Assembly: GCA_019636335.1 (NCBI GenBank)
Contig: JAHBXR010000002.1
Span: forward strand, 248,001-312,000
Reading direction: 5' to 3'
DNA: 64,000 nucleotides
Source: Pirellulales bacterium
GTDB lineage: Bacteria > Planctomycetota > Planctomycetia > Pirellulales > JAEUIK01
The notes beneath the pieces were generated by a model. The model had not been told where the DNA came from and did no database searches. It saw only the letters and a program-made list of their open reading frames with translations. Shown here one piece after another: positions 1 through 8,222 of this stretch; within the stretch, counting starts at the first letter, position 1, and the number at the start of each line of letters is the position of its first letter. The position numbers and the translations under genes were made by a program.

Positions 1-2
1 GA

Positions 3-524
3 TTGGTCCTGTTGGCAGGCTTGTTCGGCCTGGTGCGGTTGGCCATCGGGAGCGCACGTTGGCGTTGGTTGTTCGATCGAGTGCCTTTCGTCGGACCGTT
101 GTGGCGTTACGCGTCGCTGGCCGAGATCGCACGGCTTGTAGGCTTGCTGATCGAACGGAAGGTGCCACTCGACCGCTGTCTCGCGCTGGCAGCCGAAGCG
201 ACCGACGACGCCGATCTGGCACGGGGTTGCCGCCGATTGTCCATCGAAGTCGCTGCTGGAGAGGCTTTTTCCGTGGCAATTTCGCGGCAGCGCCGCTTTC
301 CCGCGACCCTGGCAACACTGATCCAGTGGGGTGAACGTCATGCGGCCCTGGGTGAAGCGCTCGACACGGCGGCCGAGATCTTCGGTGGACGCGCGCAAGG
401 CCAGCTTTCACTCGTGCGGCTGGCGGTGCCTCCTATCGTCTTTCTCTTCGTGGCGATTGCCATGGCCAGCGCGATGACGGCATGTCTCGAACCCTTGATG
501 AGAATCACTACGGCACTTTCTTGA
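3..524 (+). CDS. Type II secretion system F-domain protein, 5'-partial
   Basis: This is the C-terminal part of a GspF/PilC-type inner-membrane protein; the reading frame is open to the left edge, so the true start lies outside the window. About 170 residues are visible. They carry the cytoplasmic helical bundle typical of the T2SSF domain (SLAEIARLVGLLIERKVPLDRCL, here from about residue 38) and a C-terminal hydrophobic segment (about 137-165). In this family such proteins form the membrane platform on which pseudopilins are assembled. A second GspF-like gene follows after about 20 bases and pilin-like genes follow that, so an operon role is well supported. The family call is firm; the substrate of the system is unknown. 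Confidence 0.8.
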   Translation: MVLLAGLFGLVRLAIGSARWRWLFDRVPFVGPLWRYASLAEIARLVGLLIERKVPLDRCLALAAEATDDADLARGCRRLSIEVAAGEAFSVAISRQRRFPATLATLIQWGERHAALGEALDTAAEIFGGRAQGQLSLVRLAVPPIVFLFVAIAMASAMTACLEPLMRITTALS

Positions 525-543
525 GATCGGCTTGGGGTCGAAC

Positions 544-1827
544 ATGATCGAAACCTTCGTGCAGGTTGCGGCGGGACTAGCATGCCTGGCATTCGCCGCC
601 GCGGTGCCGGGCGTTCCGGTGCTGATTGTCTGGTTGCGGCGGCACGCGGACGATGATCGCGCACTCGACCTGAGTGACCAATTGCTCTCCGGGTATCTGT
701 TCGGCCTGTTCCTCTTGAGCTTGTTGGTGACCGCCGCGCTCGTCCTGCCGTTCTTTCCCTTCTCGATCTTGATCATTGCCCTGGGCTTGTTCGTGGGCGC
801 CATGACGATCGCCGAGCGGTATGCCGCGCAACGCGTGGTATTCGTGCGAGCGCTGGCGGCTGCGGCCGAGCGCGGAATTCCACTGGCGCCACTGGCTCGG
901 GCCATGGCGCGCGAGTCGGGGCTGATCTATCGTCGACGGCTGCGACGTTTCGCCCAGCATCTCGAGTCGGGGGCGACACTGCTCGATGCCGCGCAAGCGG
1001 TGCCCCGACTTCTGCCGGATGCCGCCCTGGTGGCGGTGGTCACCGGAACGCTGAGCGGGAATCTCGCCCTCCCGCTGCGCGAGGTCGCCGATGCACATGC
1101 GTTCGAGCGCCCCGTTTGGCGCGGCGTGGCGATGGGGGCGGTCTACCTGTTCGCGCTGCTGGCGCTGGCCTTTCTCTACATGCAGGGAATGGTGGCCTTC
1201 ATTTTTCCGAAGTTCCACCAGATCGCCGAAGATTTCGATATGCCAGTGACGACGACCTGGAATTGGCTACCGAACGCCGCACACTCGACCGGAGTCCTCG
1301 TGACGAGCATGCTGGCATTTCTCCTGCTCGCGGGGCTCTTCTTTCTGTCGCTACTCCTTTCGCTGGGCGTGGTTCGCTGGTCTTTTGGCCCCTTGGCCCG
1401 TTTGCGACGGCGCATCGACATGGCACTCGTGATGCGGTCGCTGGCAGCGATGGCCGAGGCACACCGTCCCTTTGGGCCCTTGCTGGAAGCTCTTGCTACC
1501 GGCTTTCCCTCTGCCTGGGCACGGCCACGGCTGGAAAATGCCGCCCGGCAGGTCGCCATCGGCGGCGACTGGTGTGTGGCCCTGCAATCGCAGGGCCTAC
1601 TCGGAGCCTCGGACGCCGCCGCGCTTCAAGCTGGCGAGCGCGTGGGGAACTTGCCTTGGGTCATGCGCGAGCTGGCCGCGAGTGGTGAACGGCGCTTTGT
1701 CTACCGTGTTGCCGCCTTGGGGCAAGTCTTGCTGCCGATCGCCGTCATCGTGTGTGGGCTGGTCGTGTTGTCGATCGTCATCGTGTGTTTCCAACCGCTG
1801 GTCGAGATGATCGGGAGCCTGACATGA
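544..1827 (+). CDS. Type II secretion system F family protein (second copy)
   Basis: About 427 residues. There is a hydrophobic N-terminus (about 4-30), a pair of membrane segments near 54-88, further membrane segments near 200 and 255, and a long C-terminal one (about 395-420). Between them lie two T2SSF-like helical repeats; the second has the RSLAAMAEAHRPFGPLLEAL signature. The ATG at 544 is preferred to a TTG 12 bases upstream. It overlaps the next gene by ATGA. Family knowledge: GspF/PilC platform protein for pseudopilus assembly. Two adjacent GspF-type genes suggest either a split platform or two interacting platform subunits; which one cannot be told from sequence alone. Confidence 0.8.
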   Translation: MIETFVQVAAGLACLAFAAAVPGVPVLIVWLRRHADDDRALDLSDQLLSGYLFGLFLLSLLVTAALVLPFFPFSILIIALGLFVGAMTIAERYAAQRVVFVRALAAAAERGIPLAPLARAMARESGLIYRRRLRRFAQHLESGATLLDAAQAVPRLLPDAALVAVVTGTLSGNLALPLREVADAHAFERPVWRGVAMGAVYLFALLALAFLYMQGMVAFIFPKFHQIAEDFDMPVTTTWNWLPNAAHSTGVLVTSMLAFLLLAGLFFLSLLLSLGVVRWSFGPLARLRRRIDMALVMRSLAAMAEAHRPFGPLLEALATGFPSAWARPRLENAARQVAIGGDWCVALQSQGLLGASDAAALQAGERVGNLPWVMRELAASGERRFVYRVAALGQVLLPIAVIVCGLVVLSIVIVCFQPLVEMIGSLT

Positions 1828-2282
1828 ACCAACACAAGCGGGGGGCGATGCTGTTCGAAGCCTTGGTGTCGACCGCCGTGCTGGGAACGGCGCTCGCGAT
1901 CACGGCGCAACTCTCGGGCCTGGCTCACGTGCAGCAACGCAGCGCCGAGCGCCGGGGCGTGGCGCTGGCCGAGGCTGCAAATCTCATGGAGCGTGCCGCG
2001 GCCTTGCCAGCCGACCAGATCGCGCCCGAATTCGTGACGGAATGGAAACTCTCGGACATCGCCGTGAGCCGCCTGCCCGAGGCGCGCCTGGCGGTCTCGG
2101 TCGTCGATGAGCCGGGCGAGGTATCGGCACGGCGGCTTTCGGTCGAGATTCGCTGGCGCAATCGCGCCGGACAAGACGACGCGCCGGTCCGACTGACGAG
2201 TTGGTTCTACCCGACGACGGGTGGAGCTGCGGCGACGGAAACCTCTCCTGCGGAGACGCCACCCGAGGAGGCGACCCCATGA
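1824..2282 (+). CDS. Pseudopilin-like protein (GspI-like)
   Basis: About 152 residues starting at an ATG that overlaps the previous stop (ATGA). The N-terminus resembles a minor pseudopilin: a short basic leader (MNQHKRG), then a hydrophobic stretch beginning AMLFEALVSTAVLGTAL with the Glu at the position expected for +5 of a class III prepilin. The remainder is variable and ends in a Pro/Thr/Glu-rich tail. Its place after two GspF genes and before a GspJ-like gene supports a minor pseudopilin role. A hydrophobic +1 region without a strict FTLIE box makes the exact subclass uncertain. Confidence 0.65.
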   Translation: MNQHKRGAMLFEALVSTAVLGTALAITAQLSGLAHVQQRSAERRGVALAEAANLMERAAALPADQIAPEFVTEWKLSDIAVSRLPEARLAVSVVDEPGEVSARRLSVEIRWRNRAGQDDAPVRLTSWFYPTTGGAAATETSPAETPPEEATP

Positions 2283-2872
2283 TCGCTCTGGCAACACAAC
2301 GGCGAGTGGTGCGGCGCGGCACGACCCTGATCGAGATGGTCGTGTCGATTGCCATCATCAGCGCCATCTTCGGCGTCGCGGCCACCTTGTTCGGCTTCCT
2401 GCTCACGGGCCGCGGCGATGGACGCCGTACGCTCGAACAACAGATCGTCGAAGGCCGACTCGTCGAGCAGTTCCGCCGCGACGTGCATGAAGCAACCCAC
2501 GCCGAAGCATTCGACCAAGAGGGATCGCCTCGTCTCAAGTTGACGCAAGCGGACGAGCGGACCGTGGAGTATCGCTACGAGCAGGGAGAACTCGCCCGGC
2601 GCGAAACGCAGGCCGGGAAGCCCGTGCGACTCGAAAACTATGGACTCCCACGGGAGAGCGCCGTTCGCTTTGCTCTCGAGCCAAGTGGAGACCGCACCTT
2701 GGTGCGACTCGAATGGACCGAAGAGTCGGCTTCCCGCGGAATGCCGTCGGCCGGGACCTCCGCCGCGCAGCGGCACGAAGTGATCGCGCTGGTGGGACGC
2801 AACATCGTGGCTCCGATTCGCGCGGCGGCGAATGCGTCGGAGCCTTCCGAGCCGATGGGAGAAGCACCATGA
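2279..2872 (+). CDS. Prepilin-type N-terminal cleavage/methylation protein (GspJ-like)
   Basis: About 197 residues, starting at an ATG that overlaps the upstream stop by ATGA. The prepilin peptidase region reads RRGTTLIEMVVSIAIISAIF (from about residue 14), with the conserved Glu five residues after the likely cleavage Gly, followed by a hydrophobic helix and a soluble C-terminal domain. By family knowledge this is a minor pseudopilin placed at the tip of a type II secretion-like pseudopilus. The longer upstream frame from 2201 overlaps the previous gene and lacks pilin features, so it is not used. Confidence 0.75.
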   Translation: MIALATQRRVVRRGTTLIEMVVSIAIISAIFGVAATLFGFLLTGRGDGRRTLEQQIVEGRLVEQFRRDVHEATHAEAFDQEGSPRLKLTQADERTVEYRYEQGELARRETQAGKPVRLENYGLPRESAVRFALEPSGDRTLVRLEWTEESASRGMPSAGTSAAQRHEVIALVGRNIVAPIRAAANASEPSEPMGEAP

Positions 2873-3303
2873 CACGACGAAACAATCCCCGGCACGCCTG
2901 GCAAGGCCATCGAGGGGGCGTCATGATCGTCGTACTGCTGATTCTCGTGCTCTGCGTGGCGCTGGGTACACGCTTGGCGAACAACGTCGCCAGCGGCCGC
3001 AAGGTGGCGCGCACGGAGCAACAAGAACTGCAGGTCGATTGGCTGGCCGATTCGGGCGTGCGCCGCGCGGCCGAGCGATTGGCGAGCGATGCTGCATATC
3101 TCGGCGAAACTTGGCACGTTGCGGCATCGTCGCTGGGGGGCGCCGACGAGGCCGTCGTGAGCATTCGAGTAGCGCCCCACGACGCGCAGCCGCTCGAGCG
3201 AAACATCGTCGTCACCGCGGACTATCCGGCCGGAAAGCCACAGCGCGTGCGGCGCACCAGGGAAATCAAACTTCAACTCACCGAGCAGGGAGAGCAGCCA
3301 TGA
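2869..3303 (+). CDS. Small pilin-like membrane protein (PilX/GspK-like)
   Basis: About 144 residues, starting at an ATG overlapping the upstream stop (ATGA). A basic start is followed by a hydrophobic helix (GGVMIVVLLILVLCVALGTR, about 15-35) and then a soluble region with an AxxxADSGVRRAAERL-like segment of the type seen just after the helix in GspK/PilX proteins. It lacks the large GspK domain, so it is shorter than canonical GspK (about 300 residues). Its stop overlaps the ATG of the next gene, which implies translational coupling. Pilin-like nature is inferred from layout and topology. Confidence 0.6.
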   Translation: MTRRNNPRHAWQGHRGGVMIVVLLILVLCVALGTRLANNVASGRKVARTEQQELQVDWLADSGVRRAAERLASDAAYLGETWHVAASSLGGADEAVVSIRVAPHDAQPLERNIVVTADYPAGKPQRVRRTREIKLQLTEQGEQP

Positions 3304-4205
3304 ATCGACGTCGACCGAACGCCTTCACGCTCGTCGAGCTGTTGGTAGTGATCGCCATCATCGGCATTCTGATCGCCATGTTGTTGCCGGCGGTTCAGGC
3401 GGCGCGCGAGGCGGCACGCAGGAGCTCGTGCGCCAACAACCTCGTCCAATTGAGCATCGCTCTGCAGAACTATGACAACGCGTTCGAGACATTGCCTCCC
3501 GGCACGATCAATGCCGAGGGATCGATCCGCAACAAGCCCGACGGTTATCATTTCGGCTGGATCACGCGCCTTCTGCCATACGTCGAGCAGCCGGCGGCGT
3601 ATCAACACCTCGACTTCAACGTGAGCGTCTACGACGACAAGAACCTGCCCGTGCGCCAGTTGAATCTCGCGCTATTGCGCTGTCCTTCTTCGGGGCGCTA
3701 CTGGCCCGAGAAGAACACGATTGTGCAAACGGCCTATTCCGCCTGCCATAACGATGTCGAGGCGCCGATCGATGTCTCGAACAACGGCGCGTTCATTTTG
3801 AACCGCGCGCTGCGCTACGACGACATGCTCGACGGCAGCTCGAACACGCTCTTTTTGGGCGAGCATCTGCCCGATCCTCGCGATCTGGGTTGGGCCTCGG
3901 GCACGCGGGCCACTCTGCGCAACACCGGCAAGGTGATCAACGCCACCGAAGTGCCCGAGGAAGCGTACCAGGCGATGTACCGCGGAGGCGTGGCAGACGA
4001 AACTGAGGAAGAAGATTCCGCCGAAGGTGAGCAGCCGGACGGGGATCTCTACGTCGGAGGGTTCGGCAGCGAGCATCGCGGCGGCGCCAACTTCGGCCTG
4101 GGCGATGGCTCGGTCCGCTTTCTATCGGAGTCGATCGACCAGGCGACGTACCGGCAACTCGGCAACCGCAGCGACGGAGAGTTGATGAAGGACTGGGACG
4201 ACTAA
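3300..4205 (+). CDS. DUF1559 domain-containing prepilin-like protein
   Basis: About 301 residues. The N-terminus is a textbook class III prepilin signal ([20 protein letters not shown]), followed by the DUF1559 opening [20 protein letters not shown]. Near the C-terminus is the H-X9-DG motif (H, nine residues, then DG) before SVRFLSESID. DUF1559 proteins are expanded in planctomycetes and their molecular role is still unclear. This copy is the last gene of a pseudopilin operon, coupled by an ATGA overlap, so here it probably acts as the major pseudopilin of that system. The acidic insert near residues 235-250 is unusual. The family call is certain; the structural role is inferred. Confidence 0.9.
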   Translation: MNRRRPNAFTLVELLVVIAIIGILIAMLLPAVQAAREAARRSSCANNLVQLSIALQNYDNAFETLPPGTINAEGSIRNKPDGYHFGWITRLLPYVEQPAAYQHLDFNVSVYDDKNLPVRQLNLALLRCPSSGRYWPEKNTIVQTAYSACHNDVEAPIDVSNNGAFILNRALRYDDMLDGSSNTLFLGEHLPDPRDLGWASGTRATLRNTGKVINATEVPEEAYQAMYRGGVADETEEEDSAEGEQPDGDLYVGGFGSEHRGGANFGLGDGSVRFLSESIDQATYRQLGNRSDGELMKDWDD

Positions 4206-4257
4206 TATCATTGAACGCCAAGCTGCGAATGTACAGCCGGAGAGACGGTGGCTAGAG

Positions 4258-4893
4258 CTAGATGGGCAACACACGAAACAGCCCTGTGTTTTGAAGCTTC
4301 CGTCGGAGACGATGCAGTCGCACACGGAGCAGCGCGGGATCGATTTCCAAAACAGCAGCGGCTTCGGCTGTTGTAAAACCTTGCAGCCGCAGTTCAATAA
4401 GTTGTCGCTCAATCACGGGCAATCGCTGCAGCATGCGCGATAATTCTTCTTGGCGCGAGGCGACTTCAGCCGGTGTTTCCCCGCGGCGCGCGGCGCAATG
4501 TGTCAGGCAAGTGACCAATTGACTGGCCTGTGGCGAGCCCTGCCGCGCAGCTAATTCGTGGCGGAGGCTGCGCCATTGCCGTGCAACCTTGCGCTTGACA
4601 AGGACGAGCGCCAGGGCGGCCAATTGATTGGGCGTCGAGACGTTGAAGCGCCGATGGCGCAGTCCCAGCAGAAGCGTGCGATAGACTGATTGCGCCACAT
4701 CGACCGAGTCGAGATAGGGACGCAGTTTCGGCCCTAGAAAGCGTCTCGCGGATCGCCGAACCAGCCGTTCGTAGCGGACCACCAACTCTGTCGTGGCGCG
4801 TTCGTCGCCTTGCCGCACTCGCGCGACCAATTCCCCGAAGTCGTTCACCGGCGGCACCCATTTGACCCTAGTGAAACCCGAACACTGCGGCAT
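4258..4893 (-). CDS. ECF-type RNA polymerase sigma factor
   Basis: About 211 residues from an ATG at 4893. A GTG at 4857, preceded by an AGGG-like site, is an equally good start and fits the usual family length. Region 2 begins with DFGELVARVRQGDERATTEL and continues through a YLDSVDVAQSVYRTLL segment. Region 4 has a helix-turn-helix of the LRLQGFTTAEAAAVLEI type followed by RVRLHRLRRKL. It therefore binds core RNA polymerase and recognises a promoter. It is transcribed divergently from a Ser/Thr kinase with a TPR-like tail, an arrangement known for planctomycete ECF groups, where phosphorylation by the linked kinase is thought to control activity. No anti-sigma gene is seen nearby. Confidence 0.88.
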   Translation of the reverse strand: MPQCSGFTRVKWVPPVNDFGELVARVRQGDERATTELVVRYERLVRRSARRFLGPKLRPYLDSVDVAQSVYRTLLLGLRHRRFNVSTPNQLAALALVLVKRKVARQWRSLRHELAARQGSPQASQLVTCLTHCAARRGETPAEVASRQEELSRMLQRLPVIERQLIELRLQGFTTAEAAAVLEIDPALLRVRLHRLRRKLQNTGLFRVLPI

Positions 4894-4985
4894 GCGGTGT
4901 TGCGCGTTTCGCCGTGGTTTTGAGGACAGAAGCAAAAGTTCGCAGCGCACAAGACGGCGCGTGACACGGCGCCACGCCCGCGTGA

Positions 4986-4992
4986 TTATAAT
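4986..4992. promoter_or_regulatory. Candidate bidirectional -10 element between sigma factor and kinase
   Basis: The sequence GATTATAATC is palindromic, so a perfect TATAAT is present on both strands (4987-4992 on plus, 4991-4986 on minus) in the region separating the divergent sigma factor and kinase genes. A GTGACA lies at 4961-4966 on the plus strand, but the spacing of 20 is long, and no good -35 is seen for the minus strand. It could be a shared -10 or just a chance palindrome. Confidence 0.35.
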
Positions 4993-5089
4993 CGAATCGC
5001 GATCCAAGGTGGCGCGCCCACTGCGGTCGTCCGAGATACGCGTTTCAGGTGAATTTCCATCCGGCAAACGTCTCAGGGGGCAAACCGAT

Positions 5090-8000
5090 ATGGCTGGCAA
5101 GACCCTGCATGATTTGGCCGACCGAGCGCAAGTCCGCGCGTTGTGCGATGAGTTCGAGCAACGCCTGACCGCGGGAGAATCGCTGCGCGTCGAAGAGTTC
5201 TTGGCCGGCCGGCTCGCCGTCGGCGACGATCGCGAGACGTTGCTCGACCTGATCTACGCGGAGTTCGCGGCACGATTGGAGCAGCAGAAGACCAGCCTCC
5301 GGGCTGAATTGCTGGCCCGGTTCCCGTCCCTTGCTTCGGTCTTGCAGGCCCAATTCGAAGTTCACGAACTCGTCGAAGGTATCGCCGCCGACCTGAATGA
5401 CGATGACACCACCGGCAGCGCCGCAATCGTTGACGGCCATGACTCGCTGGCGATGTCCGCTACGGCCCTCGACGGCTATGAGCTTCTGGCGGAAGTCGGG
5501 CGTGGCGCTACCGGCGTGGTCTACAAAGCGAGGCACACCAAGCTGGGCCGCACGGTCGCCGTGAAAACGTTGCTGGCGGGCGAGTTTGCCGACGCCGAAG
5601 TCCACAAACGCCTGGCGATCGAAGCGCGGGCGATCGCCCGCGTCGTCCATCCCAACGTGGTCCAGCTTTATGAGGCGGGGCAGCGAGACGGGCTGCCCTA
5701 CCTCGCGTTGGAATATGTCGCAGGGCGAACGCTGGCCGATCGGTTGGCCGACGGCCCTGCTCCACCAGCGGAGGCAGCCTCGCTCGTGGAAACGGTCGCC
5801 CGCGGCGTGCATGCCGCGCACGAACAGGGCATCCTGCACCGCGATCTCAAGCCGGCCAACATCCTGCTGGCGCCCGACGGACAACCCAAGATCACCGACT
5901 TCGGACTGGCCAAGCTTTTGTCCGAACGAGGAGTCTGCACGGCGACCGGCGCGCTGTTGGGCACGCCTGCCTACATGGCGCCGGAGCAGGCATCCGGCGC
6001 GCTGGTGGCCGAGGCGCCCACCGCGCTCAGCGATGCGCTTGGACCGCCGACCGACATCTACGCATTGGGGGCCATTCTCTACGAGTTGCTCACTGGTCGC
6101 CCGCCGTTCGTGGCGGAAACCGCCTGGGAAACGCTGCGGCAACTGGAAGGCTTCGAGCCAGTGCCGCCGCGCCGGCTTCGCCCGTCGGTGCCGATCGATC
6201 TAGAGACGATTTGCCTCAAGTGCCTGGAAAAGAAGCCCGCTCAGCGCTATGCGACGGCCGCCGCGCTGGCCGACGATCTCAGCCGCTTTCGCGCAGGCCG
6301 TCCCATCACCGCGCGGCCGGTTCGCGCGCACGAGCGGCTCTGGAAGCTCGCGCGCCGCCGGCCGGCCTTGGCCACGTTGACCCTCTCGCTGATCCTCGTG
6401 TTCGTCACAGGCTTCCTGGGCGTCGTATGGCAATGGCGGCGGGCCGAAGCCCAGCGCGAACGGACGGTCTCCGGCCTGGCCGACGCATTCAACGCCGTGC
6501 AAGAGCTCTCCTATGTCAGCCACGAACGCCGCCGCCCTTGGACGGTCAACGACCGCTCTTCGATCCGGCTCGTGCGCGAACGCATGCTGCTGCACTACGA
6601 GCGCGTGATCGAGCAATGTGCCGGCGAGCCCCGGCTACGCGCGGAGTTTGCCTCGGCGCTGGCGAGCGGCGCAAGACTGCACGGATTGCTGGGCAACAAT
6701 GAAGCCAGAGTCGCTTTGGGCCGGCGCGCACTCGACGAATTGAACCTTTTCTCCGAGCGCGAACGTCGTGCTGTGCCCAACCGACTTACCGAGGCATTGG
6801 CGTGGCGCGTCATAGCCATCGGGTTGAATGTGCAAGATCGTCGCCTGGGCGCGGACGAGATCCATCGCGCTCGCGAAATTCTGCGCGCCGTGCTTCGAGA
6901 GGCTCCCACGCACGTGGATGCTTGGGTTCAATTGACGATCGTGTGCGGGAGCTATGACAAATGGGAATTCGACGTCGAGGTCCAGCTCGCCGCCGCGCAA
7001 GAAGGCCTGGCGGCCGTCGAACGACTCGGCGGCTTGGAGCCGCTCCTGCCCGGCGACCTCGAGCGCCGCGCTAAATTTCTGGCCAAGCAGTCGAACTGCG
7101 AGTTCGAGCTGCGGCGCTGGGCCGACGCCATGGAATCCGCGCGGCGGTGTTGTGACGCATGGCGCGAGCTGTTGCAGAACGGGGAGGCCTCGCTCTCCTA
7201 TCAACAGGAGACCTGCCAGGCCCTGGTGCAGTTGGCCCGCCTGCAACTGCGCAACCAGCAGCGCGATGCGGCGCGCCAGTCACTTGACCTGTTGGTGCCG
7301 ATGACTCAGAAGTTGATCGTGCCCCTCGACGATGGCGCCCGAGACCAAGTGCCGCCGTCCGCCCAGCCGTTCGACGAGCTCTCGGACGTCGATGAGTCGG
7401 TGACTCTGGACGTGGTCGCTCAGACCGTCGATCTGTGTCAGGCCTTCGGTGAAACGGAGATTGCCGCGGACCTTGCGCTTCATTCGATCGCGATCGCTGA
7501 TCGTTGGACTTCCGTTCATGCCGCCACGCCGAAGCTCCGCTACCGACTGGCGCGCGTGCGGCGCAAGCTTGCCGGGACATTCATCAACGCCGAGCGTTTC
7601 GAGGACGCCTTGGAGCAGTTGCGCTGGGCGGAGGCGGAACTCGAGTTGCTGGAACGAGAACGCAGCTTCTCCGTGGCGAGCGAACTGCTGGCATGCGAGG
7701 ACGGACTGGGCCACGCCTATCGCGCGCTCAACCAACTTCCCCGCGCGCTGGCCTGCTTTCAGAAACAAGAAACGCTGGCCGCGGCGTTCCTCGAACGAGA
7801 GGAATCGTCGACAGACACGATTCTGCGCCTGCATGCGCAAAGCCTGTATCAGCAGGGAGACGTGCTGAGGAAAATGTGGAGGCTGGCGGACGCCGCCGAG
7901 CGCTACCTGCTCGCGTGCGACGCGCTGCGCCGCACGCACGCAGCGCAACCTTTCGATGTCCTGACACAACAGCAGTTCGCCGAAGCGCTCTACTTCGCGG

Positions 8001-8161
8001 GCGATCTGCTGTGGCGCAAGGATCGCGAGCGTGCCAAGGCTCTCCTCGTGGAGGCGATCGACGAGTACGACGACTTCGTGGACGAGCAGCGCGACCGCGA
8101 TGGTTATCGCGACCACCTCCTCAAGGCCCGGCGGCGACTGGCCGAGCAAAACGCCCCGTAG
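5090..8161 (+). CDS. Transmembrane Ser/Thr protein kinase with TPR-like C-terminal region
   Basis: About 1023 residues. The ATG at 5090 is chosen because AGGGGG lies about 10 bases upstream and the N-terminus is colinear with planctomycete kinases; the frame open from 4793 is an extension without support. The kinase domain spans about 128-400: glycine loop GRGATGVVYKA, VAVK Lys159, catalytic HRDLKPAN (Asp252), DFG at 270-272 and the GTPAYMAPEQ activation segment, so it should be active. A single membrane helix (about 427-447) follows, then a long helical, repeat-like C-terminal region that should lie outside the cytoplasm and may act as a sensor. It is divergent from an ECF sigma factor, its likely partner. 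Confidence 0.92.
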   Translation: MAGKTLHDLADRAQVRALCDEFEQRLTAGESLRVEEFLAGRLAVGDDRETLLDLIYAEFAARLEQQKTSLRAELLARFPSLASVLQAQFEVHELVEGIAADLNDDDTTGSAAIVDGHDSLAMSATALDGYELLAEVGRGATGVVYKARHTKLGRTVAVKTLLAGEFADAEVHKRLAIEARAIARVVHPNVVQLYEAGQRDGLPYLALEYVAGRTLADRLADGPAPPAEAASLVETVARGVHAAHEQGILHRDLKPANILLAPDGQPKITDFGLAKLLSERGVCTATGALLGTPAYMAPEQASGALVAEAPTALSDALGPPTDIYALGAILYELLTGRPPFVAETAWETLRQLEGFEPVPPRRLRPSVPIDLETICLKCLEKKPAQRYATAAALADDLSRFRAGRPITARPVRAHERLWKLARRRPALATLTLSLILVFVTGFLGVVWQWRRAEAQRERTVSGLADAFNAVQELSYVSHERRRPWTVNDRSSIRLVRERMLLHYERVIEQCAGEPRLRAEFASALASGARLHGLLGNNEARVALGRRALDELNLFSERERRAVPNRLTEALAWRVIAIGLNVQDRRLGADEIHRAREILRAVLREAPTHVDAWVQLTIVCGSYDKWEFDVEVQLAAAQEGLAAVERLGGLEPLLPGDLERRAKFLAKQSNCEFELRRWADAMESARRCCDAWRELLQNGEASLSYQQETCQALVQLARLQLRNQQRDAARQSLDLLVPMTQKLIVPLDDGARDQVPPSAQPFDELSDVDESVTLDVVAQTVDLCQAFGETEIAADLALHSIAIADRWTSVHAATPKLRYRLARVRRKLAGTFINAERFEDALEQLRWAEAELELLERERSFSVASELLACEDGLGHAYRALNQLPRALACFQKQETLAAAFLEREESSTDTILRLHAQSLYQQGDVLRKMWRLADAAERYLLACDALRRTHAAQPFDVLTQQQFAEALYFAGDLLWRKDRERAKALLVEAIDEYDDFVDEQRDRDGYRDHLLKARRRLAEQNAP

Positions 8162-8222
8162 GGTAGCTCGGGGGCGGTGGGCGTCGCGATGAAATCACGC
8201 TTGGCGCCCAACGGAGAAAGCC

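Noticed and set aside
217..230. TGGCACG with TTGC nearby, resembling a sigma54 promoter
   Set aside because: The GG and GC are only nine bases apart, and the site lies inside the first GspF coding region.
4793..5089. Upstream extension of the kinase reading frame
   Set aside because: It would cover the sigma factor's start region on the other strand and has no binding site; the ATG at 5090 has AGGGGG.
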